Part shown: positions 39,441 through 49,679 of the stretch, piece after piece
Layout of the letters: each line of letters begins with the position of its first letter
Numbering within the stretch: position 1 is the first letter of the stretch
NCBI GenBank assembly: GCA_018806985.1
Contig: JADANN010000385.1
Span: forward strand, 372,001 to 436,000
DNA: 64,000 nt
DNA from: Angiostrongylus vasorum
Lineage: Eukaryota; Nematoda; Chromadorea; Rhabditida; Metastrongylidae
Direction of reading: 5' to 3'
Made by a program: the position numbers and the translations under genes
The notes under the pieces: generated by a model
Seen by the model: the letters and a program-made list of their open reading frames with translations, nothing else
Databases searched by the model: none
What the model was told of the DNA's origin: nothing

Positions 39441-41539
39441 CCAGTACGACACACCTTGGGGTCAAAATATCATTTTGAAATAGGGCGCAGATCACGTGTG
39501 ATAGTGAGGCATTCGTCTTTCCGGTTCATCTTTGGATTTCTGAAATTTATCCAAAACGCTTCAAGAGTTTTGCGCGTTGATGTTTTCTAATCCTGCGCTA
39601 GGATCCGTACAGTCACTTCAAAATCATCGCCGTTGTGTTTTTGTGCCCTATGCGTCCCTAGAGGAGTGTTTTGACAAATTTTAGCTTTCTCGTCTAGATG
39701 TTTTTTTATGCGGACACAAAGTGGTCTGCCCATTTCCCCAATATATTCCTCAGCGCAAGCGTTACACGAGATCAAATATATAATACCTGAACTCATGCAA
39801 TCCCCGTATCTCCCATTAGGACATATCAAACAGTTTTTTTGAGCTGCACAAACGATCATAGAGACGGTTGCGAACTAACTGAAGGCGTAGTGTATTCGGT
39901 GGGATGTCAATAATCGTTATATAATTTTCAACACCACTTTTTCTTAAGCATCTCTTAATGGCGTAACTTATTTCATTTGATATGAAGGGCAGCCTAAAAG
40001 TGACCTTACTTACGTCCGAAACATTACTTTGGGGAACTACTTTACGTTTTTGTCCTACCCGAATGGTTTCTACGTCGTAGCCATTGGAAATGGCAATTTT
40101 TCGTGGCAGGTTTTGCGATTCCATCTTTTCCTCTTCTCCTCTGCACACATTTTTAGCTGTACGGGACATGTTTTTGATTAGTGCTTTTTTCATGAGTGAA
40201 GGATGAGAGGAGAGGTAATGAATCAGTATTTTTTGCTACTCGGCTTACCATTTTGTTATATAGCCACTTTCTGAGAGCTTAGTTTGAATGCTTAAGAATG
40301 GAAGCTAGTTTTCGGATGTTTTTCCCGTGTGAATTTTACATACTCTGGCTGTCTACTTAACACTTCAAAGCATCTATCCATGTTTTTGTGTGGAGCAGAC
40401 GATGAAGCAGTCGTCTATATATCGACAGTAGAGTAAGGGGATGCCATCGAGAACTGGAACTTCCACCTTAGATATGAAAGCGATGGCAAAGCTTGGTGCT
40501 AATTGCTGTCCCATGGTCAATCCTCAATTTGGGAAAAAAATATCTTCCAGGCCACCCTAAAGGTTGGACAACTACGACACTGTTTGAAAAGAGTCATTAG
40601 TTGCTGAGTCGACAAGCCGTACATGTTTATTTCTCTTTTTGTGTTCTGCGAGCAGGTCGAGAATGGCTTGCTTGGCTTGTTGCGGATGTCATTCGACACG
40701 TTGGTATAAAGTGAGGTAACATCGAATGACTCCATTACATGCGTGCAGTTTGGTTGCGCGCACCGTAGGTGGTCTAGAAATATTTCGGTGTTAGGTAAAT
40801 GGGTTGGAATGAATTTCAGCAACTGGATCAGGATGCGGTTTAGGAACCACGTTATTCTATCCGTTGGCCCGCCTGTACAACTGATGATAGGTCTAACTTT
40901 AAATGATGATGGGTTCGTTGACGTAATATCATCAGCTGAAGTAAGCTTATGTGTTTTAATAAGCAAGTAAAGGACAGGGCAAATTGGATGTTCGTTTTTA
41001 AGTCGAGAAATAACTGAAGGCTCTAAACCCGCGCCTTTGCTGTGTTGACACATTCTTGATTTAATTTCCGGTATTGATTTCTATATTCCTTTTTCAGAGG
41101 ATGCTCGATAGAGAGAAACTCTGTTGTCCTAATATCCAACTGACTAGGAATAACAACAAATTCTCCACCTTTATCACTAATAGAAAGTCTAACAGATTTT
41201 GAATTCAAGAGCTCTCTAACCTGGCGCATACCACATTTTTGTTAGTGTGTGAGGTTGGAGCTCATTTTTTCTTTTTGGAAGTGATTAAGTATGCGGAGAA
41301 TTTCGTCGGAAAATAAACGAAATGCAGGGTCAATATCGCTATTTTGTAGCTCTTGTTTAAAGAAAATTCGGGCAAAAGGTATTGGAGGTAGTTCCCCCCT
41401 TGGTACTACTTTACCTAACCTTTCTAGCCTAACCCTGTAACGTAGCCGATTTCGAAGTTCATGCAGACTACACGTGATCATGCGCAGGACTGGTTTAGAA
41501 ATGGGGAAAAAAATTTTGACCCGGGGTGTGTCTTACTCG

Positions 41540-41825
41540 CGACCCCACGTGAACAACGCGTGCGCCAATCCCACTCGTTACATCACGGTGAGTAGCCTTT
41601 CAGTATGACCGTAGCATCCTAACCCACCATCTATTTAAAACTTTGATCTTCATTAATACTTTAGCCTTTTCCACTGATTAATTAAAGTATTCTAATATAA
41701 AATACGTCCAGGCTCTGAGGAAGGCGAAATCGCCGAAACGTCAGCCATCGACCAACAACACCAACAACAACGACAACGACAACGAAGACCTATACCAACC
41801 TCGCATCACCTAAAGAAGATCAGCT
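41540..41825 (+). repeat. Right inverted arm (pLTR-like) of the Penelope element
   Basis: Inverted copy of the left arm. Its outer part runs TCAGCCATCGACCAACAAC, then CAACAACAACGACAACG and TATACCAACCTCGCATCACC. Confidence 0.8.
41711..41746 (+). ncRNA. Hammerhead ribozyme-like motif, type I with minimal stem III
   Basis: GGCT (41711-41714, stem I), CTGAGGA (41715-41721, core CUGANGA), one unpaired A, GGCG/AAAT/CGCC (41723-41734, stem II), GAAAC (41735-41739), GTC (41740-41742, cleavage triplet), AGCC (41743-41746, stem I). All invariant core bases are present. Stem III is only the A-U and C-G pairs with no loop, as reported for Penelope-type hammerheads. The extra A before stem II could weaken it. 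A matching motif lies on the minus strand in the left arm. Confidence 0.65.
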
Positions 41826-42599
41826 TACAAGATCATATAAATAAATATATCGACTATCTATGCCGAGGTTTATAGGAAGTCGGTCTTTTGAGTTATTAAG
41901 AACTGCAGTAGCGTTTAAGGACGTTGAACTGGTTTCTCCCAGAACTCAGGAGACAAACTGTAGAATACCATCTGTCGCAACCAAGTGATAAAATTTCTCT
42001 CATGCTTTACTCACATAAAAAATGAATTAACCTCATTTGGCAATCATTTCCAATCGACAACCATGCGAGACCGTCCTGTATAAAAAGAGCACTGAATTGC
42101 TTATTTGTAGATTTAAAAGACTCTTTATTTTTTAGGAAATTTACAAGTTCTAGAGTTCTATACTGTCTCCCAGATCACTAAGGCACTTGACCCGGTTGGC
42201 AAAGCGAATAAAAACGCAACGCCGAGGAAAGTGGTGATCACACTGACTACACTTATGTTTTCGAAAGCGTACACTTAAAAACTCGAACTTCCCTTTTAAA
42301 AGGCCGTTTCTTTGAAAACCCAACGAAATGACGGTTGAAGGACATGAACACCATAGTACACCCAACGTTTTGCACGCAGTATTTTTTTCTTCTGGTATAA
42401 TAGTTTTATTCGAGGAGAGTATGATGCTGTGGTTAGAGGAGCGCTTTAATAAACACACACACAGTCATCGGTTCTCGTCTTGGCCTCAGTCTAGTAGTCC
42501 CTATATTGATGCAGCGACGTCAAATTGATACCGTGTTTGTTTAAAGAACACGAAAAGAGTGGTTTGTTACAGTGGTAGGCAGCCACAACTCGTTGTATG

Positions 42600-42665
42600 G
42601 GCGAACTACGCCTTCAGCCATCCTTGCGAAGTCCTTCATCTTGTTGATTTCCCGACCTAGATAGA
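42600..42665 (-). mobile_element. RTE-type LINE fragment
   Basis: Short stretch matching the reverse-transcriptase C-terminal region of the other LINEs (GTTGATTTCCCGACCTAGAT in all of them). Only about 65 bp. Confidence 0.5.
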
Positions 42666-42814
42666 CATCTAAATTTTCTTTGGTTTGAATACTCTGGTTT
42701 CTGTCTTCGTTCAATCTTCTGTACTTGACCCTGATGCGAGTGCTAGAAGTCCAGAATGGTTCCCAGGCTGACCTTGCAATTTATTTTGAGAGCTGTCATA
42801 AGTAATCTGGCTGT

Positions 42815-43350
42815 GATATTTGCAGACTCCGGACCGCACGTGCCTGCGGTGGAACGAACGCGCTATTGTCCTTTCCGGGAGTAGCGCGTTCACCACCACA
42901 CCATGCGAGTCCTTCGCTTTCGCCTGTCTCTCAGCTAGTTCTTATCGATCTGTGCCGTCAGCATCACCCCGTGACTGGGACTGATCTGGGGAGCCCACAT
43001 CGGCATTAAACCCAGTTAAGCTGAGGCTTTTAGTTATAATCACAATGTTTGCCCTCAACTAAAGGCCTCAGCTTAACTGGGTTTAACGCCGGTGTGGGCT
43101 CCCCAGATCAGTCCCGGTCACGGGTGATTGCTGACAGCACAGATCGATAAGAACTAGCTGAGAGACAGGCGGAACGAAGGGCCCGCATGGTGTGGTGGTG
43201 AACGCGCTACTCCCCGGAAAGGACAATAGCGCGTCTCGTTCCCCACCGCAGGCACCTGCGGTCCGGAGTTTTGCAAATATCTCAGCATCGTTGTAGTTAT
43301 ATTTCGCATTGTACCCTGCCATTAAAAAATAGTAGGCAGTAAATAAAACG
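42815..43350. mobile_element. Palindromic SINE-C doublet 4, longest arms
   Basis: Two nearly full SINE-C copies head to head with the centre at about 43050. CTGATCTGGGGAGCCCAC on the left is answered by GTGGGCTCCCCAGATCAG on the right; ACACCATGCGAGTCCTTCG by its complement; and GAACGAACGCGCTATTGTCC by GGACAATAGCGCGT-type text. Arms are about 230 bp with few mismatches. The outer right end is the family tail (TACCCTGCCATTAAAAAAT, AGGCAGTAAATAAAA). Confidence 0.85.
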
Positions 43351-45119
43351 GTAAACATAATCTGACTGTATTAAGTGGAGATTGCGGCACCGTTTTCCCT
43401 GCTGTTATTTCTGTACGACAAATTGGTATGATCGAACTAAGGAACCCTAAAAGAACATTTTTCAATTTTTTCACCGAAATAGTTCTTAAAAAAGCGAAGG
43501 AATAGTTCAGTCGCACATCCGCATTTTCGAAACCTTACGTTCGAGGAGGGAATTTAACGAACGAACAATCAGATTTGATGACACAAACAGGAGATATGAA
43601 GAGCCACCAGTTAAGCATAGGAAGGCTTAGTCTAAATGGACAAGCATTTTTCGAGAAAGGAAGGCATCCAGGTTTGCTAAGCGCTAGTAACTAACTAATA
43701 CCTATCTGCCGAATTTCACAGGGTAACGAGAGCCTCATTATGACTTTAAAACGTTTGCAGCTGGGAATACTCCTGATTAGTATAAGTAGCAAATATGCTC
43801 ATCCTACCTATAGATGGGCATCATAGATTATACCTGCATCCTCTAGGGAACCCATTCTTCTACTGTTATTTTCAATCATTATAGTCGACTCTTCTCACTA
43901 CATGGACGATTCTCATTAGCTTCACCTTCAAAGTGGATTCTTCCAGATTCTCTGAATTCTCAAGCAACTTTCAAAAATCCAAATTGCACATTCCGACTTA
44001 ATTTGACGTATTCCGGTTAAAATTTGGAAGTTACCCTTCAATCTTTGTTAGATGGTGCGCAGGATTATAGCTGTGCTTAACATACCAAAGTACTGCATTG
44101 CAGAACATTGAGAAGTCAAAAAACAAAATGGAAGAAGCAATATTGGAATATAATACTTTCGTCATCCATCCCACTTTATAGCAAAAGATGATAGTGGTCT
44201 CATCTTTGATTTTCAGTTATAAAAGCTAGGCTTATATTCGAATAGATCCTCATAGCATTTTTTAAAGCGTTTCTTCCTGAAACTTTTTTCTAACAGTGTT
44301 TTTTTGTTGTATAAAGATGCAACTCTTCCTCTGCAGTGGTAGTGTTAAAGTGGGTTGAGTACAACATTTAAGCTCTTCAATGATTAGTACCACCTACCCT
44401 GATGGCAAAATTTCGGCCCCAACTCAACGAGATTGGTGAGCGATGGTATTGGCAAAAATTTGCTCGCTACCGATATTTTATATATTTACTTAGCATACTT
44501 CTGTCTCATTCCTTCTCGTTTCTTGTAGCTCGTCCATATGGATTTTATGCAGCATATACCCTCAACGAGATCGTTGAAATCGAGGGTTGAAGAGGTCGCT
44601 CTGCTTTTTAAAAGTGATGAGCTTGATCCTATTTAACAGATATCCCACGCAAGATTGCTTCTCACCCTGCTGCATCACTGCTTGATGTCACAAGCAGATT
44701 TACCCACTTTACGGGGGTATTGACGGTGGGACACCGCTGTTGGGAAACATGTTTTTTGCGCTCATCAGCACAGGCAGAGCCTTTGGATCGGAGCGAATTT
44801 CGTGTCAGCAGCGCCACCTGGAGTTCGTCGACGGTCTAGGCGATTTGGAAACCATGTACTATGCAGAATATAACTTTGTAATTGTAGAAGTAACAATTTA
44901 ACGGTTTTTTTGATGACGTCGCAAGAAGCCCAATCCGAAAGCGGAACTGTCCTGCACAGTAGTAGAGTCGGGTTATTTTGTAGCATTATCGTGGAGCCTC
45001 CGATCAACGCAACGAACCCACCTTTGGATCATTTTATCTTCTCATACTTTCGTAGCCGGTAAACTGGCAGAGCATTTGCTCCAAATTATAAGGAAGAAAA
45101 TTTATTTTTTCTTTCGACT
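43351..45119. other. Intronic or intergenic region with no recognised feature
   Basis: AT-rich, no open frame above about 80 residues, and no repeat family recognised. Confidence 0.4.
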
Positions 45120-45121
45120 TG

Positions 45122-45340
45122 CTTTGGGAGTGTAGCACAGTGGTTAGACTTGCAGACCATCAGCATGCAAATGCGCTGGTTCGACCCCACTGATTTCCTC
45201 CATTCCACATGGTAACGCCATAGCCTGGGTATCTACAAGATTGCAGGAAGAATCGACTCGAACAGCATTTTACTACATTCATAAAACTAGACGAAATCCT
45301 TTACCCGCAGCCGAAACAAAACGCATGAAGTCCAAATATC
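45122..45340 (+). mobile_element. SINE-B copy
   Basis: Strong tRNA-like head: GGGAGTGTAGCACAGTGGTT (A box) and GCTGGTTCGACCCC (B box) about 45 nt later. It is not a tRNA gene, because the acceptor-stem halves do not pair. The body (GGTAACGCCATAGCCTGGG, GGAAGAATCGACTC) matches the copy at 24.3 kb. Confidence 0.7.
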
Positions 45341-45879
45341 TTTGTGGGGCATGAATGCGAAGAACACCAATCATATGTACGAAATGCTAGGACCTGCACA
45401 GTAGATGTGACGGCAGGTCGTCTAAGATAAAATAAATAGATATAACTGACTAGCCTCACCTGATATTATTGCGGAGAACAAATCCACTTTCATCGCCTCG
45501 GTGGGTTGTAGTGAAGAAGAACCATGACGTTGTATGTTTTTTTAGCGAAAAAAAACCGAAAATGTTCAAGCGGATCGAGCTAGTGGAAGAAGCAGCGATT
45601 TACCAGTTGAAATCGATGGACTAAGGTACACTCACTCCGGTAGCCGCAGCAGTTCTTAAACGACGACTACCATTAATTTCCCTTCAACTTATCCGGCTAC
45701 TTGCTTATGTGGTTCGAGAGACTCTATAGTTTTCCAACACAGTTAGCAGAACATGGGTGAGCGACAGATGGTTAAATGTACTCCTATATAACTCAAAACA
45801 TCGACTTTCTATAAACATCGACATAAATAATAGATGGATGCATATATTCTTACGAACTGCAGTTATTGAGTAGACACTA

Positions 45880-46500
45880 GTTGGTATAAGTTGTCGTTGT
45901 TGACATTGTTGCTGTTGTGGTTCGATGGTTGACGTTTTCGCGAATTTGCCTTCATTGGACGTATTTTACGTAACAATAGCTGTATAAATCGAAGAAGTAC
46001 CTATAGTAGATGTAACACATAAATGAACGCCATTTTGTTTAGGGAAAACTACTGACCATGGTGTAGTGTGTGGGACCACCTATGTTGTTCAAGTGGCAAA
46101 TCCATACAGAACAAAAAATCAATTTGAAAAAAAATGCTTCAGGTTACGTGTGATAATGAGGCATTCGTCTTTCCGGTCCATCTATGGACTTTTGAAATTC
46201 ATCCAAAACGTTTGGAGAGTCTTGCGCGCTGATGTTTTTTGAATCCTCTGTTAGGATCCTAGCAGTCACTTCAAAATCATCGCCGTTGTGCTTTTGTGCC
46301 CTATGTGTACCTACAGGAGCATTTTGTCGAATTTTTTACTTTCCCATAAAGATGTTCTTTTATGGGGACACAAAGGGGTCTACCTATTTTCCCAATGTAT
46401 TCTTCACTGCATCCTTACATGAGATCAAGTATACTGGACCCAAATTTATGCAGTCGCCCAATCTACCGTTAGGACAGATTTTTCCACAAATTTCTGAGCT
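45880..46500 (-). mobile_element. Penelope-like element 3' fragment
   Basis: The terminal arm (45890-45970; GTTGACGTTTTCGCG, GGACGTATTTTACG) is followed by a region parallel to 39490-39840: AGGCATTCGTCTTTCCGG, TTGCGCGCTGATGTTTTTT, CACTTCAAAATCATCGCCG. The GIY-YIG frame is broken and no reverse transcriptase is left. The hammerhead core is damaged in this arm. Confidence 0.75.
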
Positions 46501-46924
46501 CTACAACGATCACAGAAGAAATTGCAGACTTACTCACGACGTAGGCTTTTGCCAATATATTTCTGATCTTTCCTTATTTCCTTTAGAACTGATTATTATT
46601 CCAACGCTACTGGAGGAAAATACATTTTGCGATGCACGGTTTTGTGCACTGTTGCGACTAAGTTGGTACACACTTCTGGTTTGTCATTGTTTCCTTTAAA
46701 ACTGGTTATTGTTACTGTTTTTGTGGGCTTGCTGTGGTATTCACCGTTGCAGATACACGTATAGTATGATGGGGGTCAGGTAGGTCACGTTTAGATGAAA
46801 TTCCTTGGCTAACAATTGATTTGCACAATGTCTTCGCGCACTTTGGTAGCAGTGTTTTGATTAGACGATTCTTGCACCATAAACGCCTATGGCCTAGAAA
46901 CTGCAGTGGGTTACGGTGTTATGG

Positions 46925-47060
46925 AGTTTGCGGAATGATTAGTAAGTTAAATGGATTGTGGTATGGACTTTACTCAAAGATTAGTAGGTTAAATAGATTG
47001 AACAGATTGCAAGGATTGAACGGAATGAGCGTGATGAATGAGATGAACAACACGCTTGGT
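46925..47060 (+). repeat. Degenerate short tandem repeat
   Basis: Repeating units of the type GATTAGTAGGTTAAATAGATTG and GAACGGAATGAGCG, open as a short Leu/Asn-rich frame (ISRLNRLNRLQGLNG). Low-complexity DNA, probably not a gene. Confidence 0.5.
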
Positions 47061-47224
47061 ATCGGTCCAACTATAAATAAGGAGAACACAATGAGAAACT
47101 CGATGCTAAAGATCTCAGGTGCGCTTAGGTTCCACAAGCAAGTAAATCATAACATCTGCAAATTTAGACCTCATTACTATTACTACTATTACTATCATTT
47201 TTGTTGTTATTAATAAAATTACTA

Positions 47225-47545
47225 CACAATCCCACACCACATGTATCACATTGTGAGGATCCCAGCACTTCAATTCTATTCATTGCCTCGCATCCAATAT
47301 TCACGAAAAGTGTCTTCGAAATTCTGCATGTGGATTGGGCTGATCCTTGATGATCTTCACCATTTTCTTTTATCATCTTCTTCACAAATGTCGCTGAATC
47401 GATTCGAGATGGAGTCGATTCTACCTGGAATTCCTGGGATAGCCATGTGTAAGCGCTCCCTTGTGAATAAGAGGACGTGAACTTGTCGCGAACAGGTATG
47501 ACACCAGTTTTTCCGGCCCTGGAGGAAGAGAGATTGGGCAGTCCG
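47225..47545 (+). repeat. Repeat F copy
   Basis: Blocks GAGGATCCCAGCACTTC, TTCACGAAAAGTGTCTTCG and ACAAATGTCGCTGAATCGAT are shared in order with 54.34-54.6 kb and in part with 11.25-11.53 kb. Confidence 0.55.
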
Positions 47546-47555
47546 CATAGCGATT

Positions 47556-47557
<2 letters not shown>

Positions 47558-47612
<55 letters not shown>
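47558..47612. repeat. (TA)n microsatellite
   Basis: About 27 uninterrupted TA units, followed immediately by an 18-bp perfect inverted repeat. Confidence 0.95.
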
Positions 47613-47613
<1 letters not shown>

Positions 47614-47616
<3 letters not shown>

Positions 47617-47652
47617 AATCTGTAAAATTTCTAGGAAATTTTACAGATTTAT
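47614..47652. repeat. Perfect 18-bp inverted repeat, 3-bp loop
   Basis: Arms 47614-47631 (ATAAATCTGTAAAATTTC) and 47635-47652, with TAG between them. It directly abuts the TA microsatellite, so the whole 47558-47652 segment can form a cruciform. Confidence 0.9.
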
Positions 47653-47984
47653 AACACAGAAAATTATAAAAAGAAGACTAATAAACGAGTAAAACCATAT
47701 TACTCAGCAATTATCACTTATGAAAAGATTCTTAAAGAGTGAAGAACAATTTCAAATAAAGGGAATTTCTTGAGGTTCACGTCTTGAATATCGAACCACG
47801 AATGTATTCAATGGAAGTGGATGCAGCTGGCTGGAGCTAAGACAATCAAAAAATCCTAAGTGGTCGCTTAGAATGTTATTGCACTCCAGTAGCAACTATC
47901 TCTCTCTGCAAAAAACGGTCGATATGATTGACCTTTGCTATAGTTTAAATTTTTGACGCCAATTACTACGTCTACTCTTATGTT

Positions 47985-48065
47985 TTGAGGGGCTCAGATA
48001 GCGCAGTGGTCAGAAACGCCCTGCAATACACGTAATATCGATCTTCACATCCTAGGATCTGAATG
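47985..48065 (+). mobile_element. SINE-A head fragment
   Basis: GGCTCAGATAGCGCAGTGGT, then CAGAAACGCCCTGCAATACA, the tRNA-like head of SINE-A without its body. Confidence 0.55.
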
Positions 48066-48547
48066 TAAGCCTACGGTACAGCAGAGTTCACAGAGAAACT
48101 CTTCGAAACCTATTCGCCAAAAGCTGTGAAGAAGTTAGTCGAGTTGGGGCGTTCGCATGTGGACTGGAGAAGAGCGCTGGTCGAGGGGTCAAACCAGCAC
48201 CTTACTTGCTGATGGACTGCATCACTAACCACTGACAATGCTATCTTCGTCACTCAATAATCATGCGTTTCATTGCGAACATATCATCGCCATGTCTACA
48301 TATCATCGTAACACACAGCGTCGTCAGTCAACACGTCCAAATTTGTTTATGAGCATATTGTCACCATATTAAAAAAACAATTCTGATAGTTATCAGGTGA
48401 GATAAAGATAGGTGGAGGATTATCCAAGACCATTTATGACGAAGAATAATTCCATTCGACATGGCGACGGTCATGGATGCGGTGGTGGGTTACTTGACAC
48501 TTTCATTTTCATCTGACCTTTTAGAAAGTGTACAAAAAATTTTATTT

Positions 48548-49015
48548 TGACTTATTATTTACTGCCTACTCTTTTTAGCGGCAGGTTATGCGTTGCGAAA
48601 TATAACTTTAATGATGCTGAGATATTTGCAAAACTCTGGGACCGCAGGTGCCTATGGTGGGGAACGAACGCGCTATTGTCCTTTCCGGGGAGTAGCGCGT
48701 TCACCACCACACCATGCAGGTCCTTCGTTTCGCCTGTCTCTCAGCTAGTTCTATCGATCTTCTGCCGTCAGCAATCACCCGTCAGCGGGATTGATCTGGG
48801 GGGCCCAAACCGGCAACGACCCAGTTACGCTGAGGCTGCAGTTATAATCAAATTTGAGACAGAGAAGAAGCGAAACGAAGAACCACATGGGTGTGAGGTG
48901 AACGCGTTGCTCCTGGAAAGGGCAATAGCGCGTTCGTTCCCCACCATAGGCACCTGCGGTCCAGAGTTTTGCAAATATCTCAGCATCATTAAAGTTATAT
49001 TTCAAAAAATTTTAT
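48548..49015. mobile_element. Palindromic SINE-C doublet 5
   Basis: Left arm in minus orientation (TTATTTACTGCCTACTC tail, GCTGAGATATTTGCAAAACT, GGTGGGGAACGAACGCGC, CAGCTAGTTCTATCGATC), centre near 48855, right arm in plus orientation (GGGCAATAGCGCGTTCGTTC, GGTCCAGAGTTTTGCAAATA, CATTAAAGTTATATTTC). The arm sequences AAATATAACTTTAATGATGC and its complement match at the outer ends. Confidence 0.85.
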
Positions 49016-49517
49016 ATTAGAAATAGTTAACAGATATAGTGTGTAAGAGAGAATATTACTATAAACATGAAATTCAGTTGGAAAATCGCACCAGAAGTCA
49101 TCGTCACTAAATTAGTTTCCCCTTTCATACCCTTTTTTATTGTGCTGCACAAGTTCTTCATGTTTTAAGCGGTAAAACGCCTTACATTTAGCTTGCTGCA
49201 CTCACTCGTAAAATTGAAACTACAAATCCTGAAGCCAGGGTGCGTTTTGATTATTATTTCTAGCACTTATCTCTACAGTGACGTTGAGAAATTGTGTTCA
49301 TCTTTAGCACTTTTTAGCTTCACTACGAGCAAGCGAGAAATGATAGAGACCATTTTGAGAATTTTTCGGTTCGATATCTTTCCACATTAATGCCAAGCAA
49401 ACAAAATGTAGAAGACTGGATCGTTCTTCCTTTGTTTCAGCAGGGAAAGGTGGAAAAAATTACAAGGTCTTAGATCGATCCCTTAGGTATGCGAACTAAT
49501 TATTTTCGACATTGCAG

Positions 49518-49679
49518 GCTATACCAATAGACAATGATGGACGCAGTGCCATTTTGATTGCACACGCGCCATTGTTAGAACAAACACTGAAATCGTGGCA
49601 CGAAATAAGAGCGAACGAACAGCAATCAGAGGGAAAACAAAGTCAAAGGAAGGCTGAAAAAGCGAGGAGCTCCAAATGA
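49518..49679 (+). CDS. Candidate terminal exon, basic C-terminus
   Basis: After an ATTGCAG acceptor ending at 49517 a frame of 53 codons runs to a TGA at 49677-49679. It begins AIPIDNDGRSAILIAHAP, continues LLEQTLKSWHEI and ends in a basic tail (QSQRKAEKARSSK). It has no internal Met, so start-based ORF calling misses it. Codon use looks genuine and nothing here matches the repeat families. It may be the last exon of the large coiled-coil gene, 12 kb after its previous recognised exons, or belong to an unseen gene. Linking exons were not found with confidence; a weak candidate lies after the TTTGCAG at about 39090. Confidence 0.4.
   Translation, partial: AIPIDNDGRSAILIAHAPLLEQTLKSWHEIRANEQQSEGKQSQRKAEKARSSK

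Larger units (their letters stand above)
39184..41830 (-). mobile_element. Penelope-like retroelement, nearly full length, inactive
   Basis: Minus-strand coding region in several frames, right to left: N-terminal part (41481-41023; KVVPRGELPPIPFARIF, RLSISDKGGEFVVI), reverse-transcriptase fingers and palm (41053-40517; CPVLYLLIKTHKL, FKVRPIISCTGGPTDRITW, VMESFDVTSLYTNV). Then come MGQQLAPSFAIAFISKVE and the catalytic YIDDCFIVCST (about 40515-40390), the thumb (RLPFISNEISYAIKRCL, 40193-39816), and a GIY-YIG endonuclease preceded by paired cysteines (CLICPNGRYGDC; GIIYLISCNACAEEYIGEMG, 39859-39587). This domain order defines endonuclease-positive Penelope-like elements. At least four frameshifts or stops make it non-functional. 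Inverted arms of about 270 bp lie at both ends. Confidence 0.9.

Noticed and set aside
39185..41825. DNA transposon with 270-bp terminal inverted repeats
   Set aside because: The coding region is reverse transcriptase plus GIY-YIG, so the inverted arms are Penelope-type termini, not transposase ends.
42150..42458. Possible zinc-finger gene on the minus strand (KCSQCDHHF)
   Set aside because: Only one Cys pair and no correctly spaced His pair or flanking finger.
45122..45200. Possible tRNA gene
   Set aside because: A and B boxes are good but the acceptor-stem ends do not pair and the body is repeated at 24.3 kb, so it is a SINE head.
46821..47213. 130-codon plus-strand ORF with Leu/Asn repeats
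   Set aside because: Its middle is a degenerate tandem repeat and its end is a run of Tyr codons from simple sequence; not a gene.
47421..47615. ORF with an Ile-Tyr repeat
   Set aside because: Translation of the TA microsatellite.
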